20,375 nt of DNA from a virus. The stretch spans positions 1 to 20,375 of the IMG/VR virus record IMGVR_UViG_3300042402_003438; one strand, 5' to 3'. This document shows positions 12,809 through 18,442 of the stretch, piece by piece; the first letter of the stretch is position 1, and every line of letters begins with the position of its first letter. The translations under genes were made by a program, and so were the position numbers. The notes below the pieces were generated by a model. It was not told the origin of the DNA and ran no database searches. It was given only the letters and a program-made list of their open reading frames with translations.

Positions 12809-13776
12809 TATTCAAATCCACTGGTGCTACCTGCTTTTTTTAGTGTGGCAAATATTGCAGTGTTTTTTTCATCGTGCGTGAATTCAGGGCAAAATTTACA
12901 CTGAGGAATTGTTTGATCAATTTTGTGAAGAAACGTGGCACCACGATCAACATACTCATCAACCTGCAACGGCTTATAACTGTTGATCAAGTGTCGATCT
13001 TGTTCAGATATGTCAAGCTGGTGCTGGGCATCGAACTCAGGAAACAGTGCCACTGGCCCGCATTTATACAATGCACCATGTATAAAATGATAGCATTTAA
13101 ACATGGCAAAGCCGCAGCCTTTGTGCGCCAATTCAGGATCACTGTTGTGTAGTGTAAATTTTCCGCTGGAGTTCAAGTGCACTGAGGCACGATAAAAACT
13201 ATCATACTCCCAAATTGGTATCCTCACGTCATTGCTGTCAACGAATGCATGTGTAGCACCAAAGGTCATTGCGTTATTAACATTGGCTGGGTCAGTGTGA
13301 TGATAGTACCTAACGTCACCGTGTAAAAATTTCTTTACTTCATCAAAACAACGATCAAGGTCATTGCGATTGTGCAAACTTACACCTACCCAATTTTTGA
13401 CTCCAAGCTTGTCGTGGTCAACAGGTTTGACCAATCGATCGTACAACCCTTTGACACTGTTTAAGCGGGTGCCATTGGTCAGAATCTGTGTTGAAACATT
13501 CCACAGTCGATTGATACCATCAATCCAATCTAGAATTGTTGGATTCAACAAAGGCTCGCCGCCAAGGATAGTAACTCGTTGTAGCTTTATGTGCTGAGCC
13601 CATTTTTCGTAGATACTTTGATAGTCGCTCCACTTTTGGTATCCTTTGAACTCGTGATTGTTGAAACGATTGCAATTGAAACAATTCAAGTTACAGACAT
13701 TTGTGATGTAAAATTCAACATTGTGTACAAGGCGACGAGGATCGTCTGGATTCTCGTCAATGAGCAGCATGGTCAT
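12808..13776 (-). CDS. Radical SAM enzyme with SPASM/twitch-like C-terminus
   Basis: This 322-aa protein has the radical SAM cluster motif C28-x3-C32-x2-C35 in ITNVCNLNCFNCNRFNN, and GGEP at 72-75 for SAM binding, followed by QILTNGT. The C-terminal third has five further cysteines, C221, C228, C239, C293 and C296 (C-x6-C-x10-C ... CxxC), spaced like an auxiliary iron-sulfur cluster domain. Such enzymes commonly modify peptides or proteins, and some act on other substrates. No precursor-like peptide was identified beside it. The coupled SGNH hydrolase and nearby gp13 are the obvious candidate partners. The start is the first of two close ATGs (13776 and 13770); there is no Shine-Dalgarno site, and a weak late-promoter element lies 5 nt before it. 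Confidence 0.88.
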   Translation of the reverse strand: MTMLLIDENPDDPRRLVHNVEFYITNVCNLNCFNCNRFNNHEFKGYQKWSDYQSIYEKWAQHIKLQRVTILGGEPLLNPTILDWIDGINRLWNVSTQILTNGTRLNSVKGLYDRLVKPVDHDKLGVKNWVGVSLHNRNDLDRCFDEVKKFLHGDVRYYHHTDPANVNNAMTFGATHAFVDSNDVRIPIWEYDSFYRASVHLNSSGKFTLHNSDPELAHKGCGFAMFKCYHFIHGALYKCGPVALFPEFDAQHQLDISEQDRHLINSYKPLQVDEYVDRGATFLHKIDQTIPQCKFCPEFTHDEKNTAIFATLKKAGSTSGFE

Positions 13777-13781
13777 GCAGG

Positions 13782-13789
13782 TATTTACC
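13782..13789 (-). promoter_or_regulatory. Possible late promoter GGTAAATA abutting the radical SAM gene
   Basis: GGTAAATA (6 of 8) contains the stop codon of the upstream gene and is followed by CCTGC and the ATG at 13776. The predicted start falls on that ATG. The match is weak; read-through from the early promoter at 15246-15274 is the alternative. Confidence 0.4.
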
Positions 13790-14921
13790 AGCTTTTGAGA
13801 ATGATCAAATTCTCTGTACCGCGGCCGTTGAACGGTGTTTCTGTGGTGGTCAAGTCCTTGTAGATCTTTCTAGCAGCTGGTTTGCCTGCGGCATTCATGG
13901 CTTTGAGCACGTCTGCTGGCTTACGCAGAGTTTTTTGCTGACTTTCTACTGTGCTAAATCCAATAATAGCATTGCTCTTTACAGTAAATGCTTGCGCATG
14001 GCTGTCAGCAACAATATGGATCAGCTTGCGTTTTTTGGTATCGTACAACCAGGCCTCAGACTTGTCCACAAGACTTGCAGCCGGCAATCCTTTGAGCTTG
14101 AGCTCTGCAAACTCTGTGATATGTTTGAACTTTGCGGCACGTTTTTCTGGACTCACTGCTTTGACTGCTCTTGGCTTGCGCTCGACCTTTTTGATCTGCA
14201 CATAGGCGCCGCAGTCAGAAATCACAAGCTCGCAGAACTTTACACAGTTCCGTAACTGCACCTTGCTCAGGTAGTTGTAGCCTTGAACCAAGTCTGCATC
14301 TTTGCCTGTTACTGCCTCATCAAACTCTGTGAGTTTACGGGTCCAAATTTGACGGATGTCGTTCACCATTTGTGGTGCAATGTTCATTGAACGCATCAGC
14401 GCCACGGGTTTGTAATCAGCACTGAGTTTGGCACCGCTTGCAATAAAGTCATCAAACAAGCCATCTAACTCGCCAGCACACTCAGACACTTTTTCACGCA
14501 GTCGGTCCTGGATAGTGATTTTTGGTACTGTGTCCTCAACTACCACTTCCTCTAAGACTTCATCTTGTTTGGATTCCAATATCTCTGCTAGCAAGTTATC
14601 CAATTTGATCTGCTCCGAATCCGTGAGTTCTAGTCCCACCATGCTCATGCGGCACAGCCAGCCTGTGGTCAATCGGATAGAGCTGTCTGGAATGCGTTTG
14701 AGTGTACGAACATCTGTTTTGCGTCCATGCAATTCCAGATAGTTCACGATCATCTCACGTGCATCTTTTTTGCCGTAGAAGTAATTGTACCATGAGAACG
14801 CATGACTAAAAGCACTGATGCGATTGTCGGTGGGTTGTGTTTTCCAAGTGGGTTCCATGCCCATGGCATTGGTATCAGCACTACGAGGATTCAAGGGTTT
14901 AACAGGTTTGGTTGCAATCAT
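13785..14921 (-). CDS. Unknown early-type protein, 378 aa
   Basis: I do not recognise a characterised family, although similar proteins seem familiar from uncultured aquatic T4-like phages. Layout: a polar N-terminus, an aromatic helical segment (DNRISAFSHAFSWYNYFYG, 32-50), a helical acidic region (97-132), a further helical domain to about 240, a strongly basic stretch (244-265, with KKVERKPRAVKAVSPEKRAA), and a C-terminal domain with AWLYDTKKRKLIHIVA, TVKSNAIIGF and QQKTLRKP that looks beta-rich. The basic stretch could bind nucleic acid. There is no P-loop, transmembrane segment or signal peptide. AAGGAA precedes the ATG. It follows the 95-aa gene by 8 nt behind a sigma70-like promoter, so it is probably expressed early. 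Confidence 0.85.
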   Translation of the reverse strand: MIATKPVKPLNPRSADTNAMGMEPTWKTQPTDNRISAFSHAFSWYNYFYGKKDAREMIVNYLELHGRKTDVRTLKRIPDSSIRLTTGWLCRMSMVGLELTDSEQIKLDNLLAEILESKQDEVLEEVVVEDTVPKITIQDRLREKVSECAGELDGLFDDFIASGAKLSADYKPVALMRSMNIAPQMVNDIRQIWTRKLTEFDEAVTGKDADLVQGYNYLSKVQLRNCVKFCELVISDCGAYVQIKKVERKPRAVKAVSPEKRAAKFKHITEFAELKLKGLPAASLVDKSEAWLYDTKKRKLIHIVADSHAQAFTVKSNAIIGFSTVESQQKTLRKPADVLKAMNAAGKPAARKIYKDLTTTETPFNGRGTENLIILKSW

Positions 14922-14929
14922 ATTATTCC

Positions 14930-15217
14930 TTACTTAGTTTTGGGCAAGTGTTTTACAGCGTCAAAAAGTTTAGCGGCACGTTTAACGTCAAAATTTTTGT
15001 GTTTGTACATCCAGGCTTTTTTGCGCTCTGCCACTTCCAGTGCCTCTGCCAGGCGCCATTTAGTGTCAAAGTCTGCAGACATTATTATACGGCTCATGTC
15101 CACAATGTCCAATGCATACTCCACCCATTTTTCCGTAGCTTTTACTTTGTCATAAGACTGTATAAAGCCCTTGCCTTTTGGACCTGTGTATTTTGCAACA
15201 AAGTTAGCGGCTTTCAT
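14930..15217 (-). CDS. Unknown small early-type basic protein, 95 aa
   Basis: I do not recognise this protein. It begins MKAANFVAKYTGPKGKGFIQ, is rich in Lys and Ala, and appears mostly helical (KATEKWVEYALDIVDMSR; RLAEALEVAERKKAWMYKH), ending in a basic tail. The start at 15217 is chosen because GGGAG lies 6 nt upstream and a sigma70-like promoter is at the right distance. A longer frame opening with TTG at 15274 would begin inside the promoter -35 element, so it cannot be translated from that promoter. Being the first gene behind an early promoter and next to the 378-aa unknown, it is a candidate early host-interaction or regulatory protein, which is inference from position. Confidence 0.78.
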   Translation of the reverse strand: MKAANFVAKYTGPKGKGFIQSYDKVKATEKWVEYALDIVDMSRIIMSADFDTKWRLAEALEVAERKKAWMYKHKNFDVKRAAKLFDAVKHLPKTK

Positions 15218-15245
15218 AGCATACTCCCAGAGTGAACAAGTGTAT

Positions 15246-15274
15246 ATTGTAACAGTTTTGGATTTATTGGTCAA
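15246..15274 (-). promoter_or_regulatory. Sigma70-like early promoter for the 95-aa and 378-aa genes
   Basis: TTGACC (15274-15269), a 17-nt spacer and TACAAT (15251-15246) on the minus strand, with TG one base before the -10. The predicted start near 15239 gives a leader of about 22 nt that includes GGGAG at 15224-15228. It lies back-to-back with the plus-strand late promoter of gp14. Confidence 0.78.
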
Positions 15275-15279
15275 CCGCC

Positions 15280-15287
15280 CATAAATA
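15280..15287 (+). promoter_or_regulatory. T4-type late promoter CATAAATA abutting gp14
   Basis: CATAAATA (7 of 8) is followed by CTAAACT and the gp14 ATG at 15295. The predicted start near 15293-15294 leaves at most one or two nucleotides of leader, and no ribosome binding site is present. Confidence 0.7.
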
Positions 15288-15294
15288 CTAAACT

Positions 15295-16605
15295 ATGCCC
15301 CGTCTAAGCCTTTACCGTCCCAATCGAACCCGTGATTACCAGTTTTTGGATCGCACTATCTCCGAAATGTACACTGTTGGCGGGGCAGATATGTATGTTC
15401 ACAAATATCTAGGACCACAAACTGGTGGCGAAGATTCGGCATTCTCTGGCAATGCTGACGCTACCCAGCCGGTGTACGACGAACTGAATCCACTGAACAT
15501 ACAGGACTTGTTGTTGCTGGAAAACCGTGATCGAGTGTACGCCCCTGACATCTACGTCATGCGCGGTGTGTACAACCAACAAGACGTGGACTTTGACCTA
15601 ACACAGTTTGGCTTGTTTTTGAACAATGATACCCTGTTTATCACGTTTCACTACAACGACATGATAGACACGTTTGGCCGAAAACTCATGACCGGCGATG
15701 TGCTGGAACTGCCCAACCTTAGAGATTTTCATCCGCTGAACCCCAACTTGCCGCGAGCCTTGCCCAAGTATTATGTGATACAAGACGCTGCTTTTGCCAG
15801 CGAGGGATTTAGTCAAACATGGTTGCCTCACTTGTGGCGTGTCAAAGCCACACCACTCACAGACGCACAAGAATACAATTCAATCACAGACAAGCCAATG
15901 GTGCAAGAAAACATCTGGGACAATGGTAATTTTTACCCAACTGGCACTGTGGTCAACTATGGCGATGTGTATTATCAGGCCACTCAGAACGTACCTGCTG
16001 GTACAAACATAACCAATACCAACTTTTGGACTGTGTACACTCCTGACACCATCAGTGATATACAAGGCACCAGACAGAAAGACTACGAAATCAACGATGC
16101 TATCTTGGTCCAGGCCGACATTGAGGTTCCGTTGTCAGGCTATGATCCCACAAAGTTTTATATTTTGCCTACCAATGAGCTGCAGCCTGCCAATCCTGAA
16201 GGGCTCACAGCAGATAATACAACCACAGTAGACGGCACACAAGGCGGTATGGGTGTTACTCCCAAAAGTGACGGATACACTGTGGGTTATCTCACCGGCG
16301 ATGGTATTGCACCCAATGGATTGCCTGTTACTCCTGGTGTGAGTTTTCCGCTCAGTCCTGTGGCCGGCGACTACTGCTTACGTCTGGACTACAGGCCCAA
16401 TAGACTGTTCCGTTATGACGGGGCACGTTGGATCAAGATTGAAGACAAGGTTCGCACTGATCTCAACAACGGCCCAGACAACAAAACACTGCGTAGTAGT
16501 TTTGTCAACAACGACACCACAGTCAACACCACAGACCGAGGCGCTATTCCAAGTCGTCAGAGTCTCAGTGAAATTCTTAAACCTCGCGCCGACAACGGCG
16601 GTTAA
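15295..16605 (+). CDS. gp14: Neck protein gp14-like, with carbohydrate-binding-like insert
   Basis: This 436-aa protein resembles gp14 of cyanophage-type T4-like viruses; T4 gp14 is 256 aa. Family-like segments are MPRLSLYRPNRTRDYQFLDR, NIQDLLLLENRDRVYAPDIY (68-87), the strand pair FLNNDTLFITFHYND and GRKLMTGDVLELPNLRD (128-144), and LPKYYVIQDA...LWRVKATPL. Residues 207-249 (NGNFYPTGTVVNYGDVYYQA to FWTVYT) read like a CBM5/12-type chitin-binding module. A later stretch (358-383) ends LFRYDGARWIKIED. It would form the neck with gp13, above gp15. gp15 follows with its Shine-Dalgarno site overlapping this stop codon. The ATG directly follows a late promoter without a ribosome binding site. Confidence 0.8.
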   Translation: MPRLSLYRPNRTRDYQFLDRTISEMYTVGGADMYVHKYLGPQTGGEDSAFSGNADATQPVYDELNPLNIQDLLLLENRDRVYAPDIYVMRGVYNQQDVDFDLTQFGLFLNNDTLFITFHYNDMIDTFGRKLMTGDVLELPNLRDFHPLNPNLPRALPKYYVIQDAAFASEGFSQTWLPHLWRVKATPLTDAQEYNSITDKPMVQENIWDNGNFYPTGTVVNYGDVYYQATQNVPAGTNITNTNFWTVYTPDTISDIQGTRQKDYEINDAILVQADIEVPLSGYDPTKFYILPTNELQPANPEGLTADNTTTVDGTQGGMGVTPKSDGYTVGYLTGDGIAPNGLPVTPGVSFPLSPVAGDYCLRLDYRPNRLFRYDGARWIKIEDKVRTDLNNGPDNKTLRSSFVNNDTTVNTTDRGAIPSRQSLSEILKPRADNGG

Positions 16606-16609
16606 GGAG
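16604..16609 (+). promoter_or_regulatory. Strong Shine-Dalgarno site that defines the gp15 start
   Basis: AAGGAG overlaps the gp14 stop codon. Seven nucleotides later comes ATT at 16617, in frame with gp15; there is no ATG, GTG or TTG at this distance. Confidence 0.75.
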
Positions 16610-16616
16610 AATCAAA

Positions 16617-18017
16617 ATTCAAAGTTATTTTTACGACGAACAAATACGTCGATTCCTGTTACAGTTTACACGAATCTTTTCAGGGTTCCAAATTGAATAC
16701 GGACGCGACGACGCTGATCCCAATGCTGCCGCACTGTTGCGTGTGCCCATCCGCTACGGAGATTCCAGCCGTCAAGCACAAACCATACTGCAAGAAAACT
16801 CAGCCAGCAGTTTGCCATCTACTCCACTGATGACATTTTACATTGCGGCACTGAACTATGATCGTCCCAGAATGCAAGAACCTTACTTTGTAAGCAAGGT
16901 CAATGTGCGTCAACGTACCTACGATACCGAAACTGAGACTTATGAAACCACTCAAGGCAATGCGTTTACCATAGAACGTCTGATGCCTGTGCCGTATGCA
17001 CTGACGTTGAACCTGGATGTTTGGACCAGCAACACCAATCAAAAGTTACAGTTGGTGGAACAAATACTAACCTTGTTCAATCCCAGTTTGGAAATACAAA
17101 GCACTGACAACTTTCTTGACTGGACCAGTTTGAGTGTGGTTGAACTAGAAAGTGTAAACTGGAGCAGTCGAACTATCCCTGTGGGCACAGAAAATCCCAT
17201 TGACATTGCCACACTGAGATTCAATTTGCCAATTTGGATCAGTCCACCTGCCAGGGTCAAGAAACTGGGCGTAGTTGAACGAATTGTGGCCAGCATGTAC
17301 GATGCACAAGGCGACTTGATCAACGCCATTACCAACAACGATTTGTTGCTGGGCACACGTCAGGTAATCACACCCTACAACTATGCCACTGTGCTGATTG
17401 GCAACAAACTACAGTGTTTGCAGCAACAGTACCTGGCTGCAGAGCCTGACAACGACAGTTTGCAAGAAACTGTGATTGTGCCCGACAGCAACTTGATGTG
17501 GCCTGCTGTGATCAGCTTGTACGGTGCTCTACGTCCGGGTATCAGTCAAATCAGACTGGAACAACCTGATGAATCAGAAGTTGTGGGCACTATTGTGGTA
17601 GATCCCAACGATGAAAGATTCTTGCTGGTAGACATAGACGTTGACACTGTGCCACAAAACACATTGCCGCCCATTGATGCCATTATCAATCCGCAGGCCA
17701 CTGGGCCCAGAACCGAAGACTCTTCCATAGCTGGTGTCAGGTATTTGTTGACTGAACCTACTGGCAACGGTGAAAATATTGGGCCAGCTTCGGCCTGGGT
17801 TGGCGAAAATGGGCGACCACTGATAGCCGAAGCCAACGACATAGTTGAATACATGGCATCTGGTTTTTGGCGTGTGGTGTTCAATGCATCATCACAATCT
17901 GCCAGCCAGTATGTGACCAACATAACTACAGGTACACAATATTACTGGACTGGACAAGAATGGATCAAAAGCTATCAAGGAGTGTACCCCGGGGGAAAAT
18001 GGAGACTGGTTCTGTAA
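16617..18017 (+). CDS. gp15: Tail sheath stabiliser/completion protein gp15-like, apparent AUU start
   Basis: Read from the ATT at 16617 this is a 466-aa protein; T4 gp15 is 272 aa. It begins with SYFYDEQIRRFLLQFTRIFS, the counterpart of the T4 gp15 opening with FYNSSFRRY, then RVPIRYGDSSRQ, IERLMPVPYALTLNLDVWTS, EQILTLFNPSLEIQ and NPIDIATLRFNLPIWISPPA. gp15 caps the finished tail and holds tube and sheath to the neck. No ATG, GTG or TTG precedes the conserved N-terminus: the frame is closed by stops at 16569 and 16578, and the first TTG (16737) would remove about 40 family residues. AAGGAG sits 7 nt before the ATT. The extra C-terminal region ends in a YYWTGQEWIKS motif. The end overlaps the Nudix gene. 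Confidence 0.85.
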   Translation: MQSYFYDEQIRRFLLQFTRIFSGFQIEYGRDDADPNAAALLRVPIRYGDSSRQAQTILQENSASSLPSTPLMTFYIAALNYDRPRMQEPYFVSKVNVRQRTYDTETETYETTQGNAFTIERLMPVPYALTLNLDVWTSNTNQKLQLVEQILTLFNPSLEIQSTDNFLDWTSLSVVELESVNWSSRTIPVGTENPIDIATLRFNLPIWISPPARVKKLGVVERIVASMYDAQGDLINAITNNDLLLGTRQVITPYNYATVLIGNKLQCLQQQYLAAEPDNDSLQETVIVPDSNLMWPAVISLYGALRPGISQIRLEQPDESEVVGTIVVDPNDERFLLVDIDVDTVPQNTLPPIDAIINPQATGPRTEDSSIAGVRYLLTEPTGNGENIGPASAWVGENGRPLIAEANDIVEYMASGFWRVVFNASSQSASQYVTNITTGTQYYWTGQEWIKSYQGVYPGGKWRLVL

Positions 18018-18442
18018 GAGCTGTGGGCGTTTGGTTTCGCAGTGCTGACACTGGACGCTATCTCTATTTGTTGCGCAACGATGCCAAACACCCTGGCTCT
18101 TGGGGCTTGCCTGGTGGCAAGGTAGAGCCCAGCGAAACGTTGTTGGGCGGTATGGAACGCGAATGCGTGGAAGAACTGGGATTTTTTCCTGACTATCAAC
18201 ATCTTGTGCCGTTGGAAAAATTCACCAGCGCCGACAGTCAATTTGAATACAATACCTGGGTGTGCAGTGTGGCCACAGAATTCACTCCAACATTGAATCA
18301 CGAACACCTTGGCTATGCCTGGATTGATCGCGGGCACTGGCCAAGGCCCATGCATCCTGGGCTGTGGAACACTGTGAATGTTGAAGCTGTGCAAGGCAAG
18401 ATAGACACTGTGGAGCGTTATCTTGCCTCTTTGGCCGTTTAG
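17999..18442 (+). CDS. Nudix hydrolase
   Basis: This 147-aa protein has a complete Nudix box at 40-61 (G-x5-E-x7-REcvEELG: GKVEPSE, then REC, then EELG), which binds the metal and hydrolyses a nucleoside diphosphate linked to another group. The preceding GSWGLPGG and the strand VRAVGVWFRS are typical. The substrate (oxidised dNTP, ADP-ribose, RNA cap or other) cannot be decided. The ATG at 17999 is preceded by GGGGGA and lies inside the end of gp15 (19-bp overlap); a longer frame from 17867 is not supported by a ribosome binding site or the family N-terminus. The stop codon overlaps that of the convergent virion gene. It is expressed with late genes gp14 and gp15, unusual for a metabolic enzyme. 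Confidence 0.9.
   Translation: METGSVRAVGVWFRSADTGRYLYLLRNDAKHPGSWGLPGGKVEPSETLLGGMERECVEELGFFPDYQHLVPLEKFTSADSQFEYNTWVCSVATEFTPTLNHEHLGYAWIDRGHWPRPMHPGLWNTVNVEAVQGKIDTVERYLASLAV

Noticed and set aside
13066-13073. TATAAATG on the minus strand inside the radical SAM gene
   Set aside because: It lies in coding sequence with no start codon in a sensible place downstream; a chance match in AT-rich codons.
15218-15274. TTG start at 15274 for the small early gene
   Set aside because: The TTG is part of the -35 box of a good sigma70 promoter, whereas the ATG at 15217 has GGGAG at proper spacing.
16737-16739. TTG at 16737 as the gp15 start
   Set aside because: It would cut off the N-terminal segment with FYDEQIRRFLLQF that matches gp15 relatives, and it has no Shine-Dalgarno site.
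17867-17998. Longer Nudix protein from 17867
   Set aside because: The extra N-terminus overlaps gp15 in another frame, has unusual Cys/Arg content, and the Nudix fold starts normally from the ATG at 17999.
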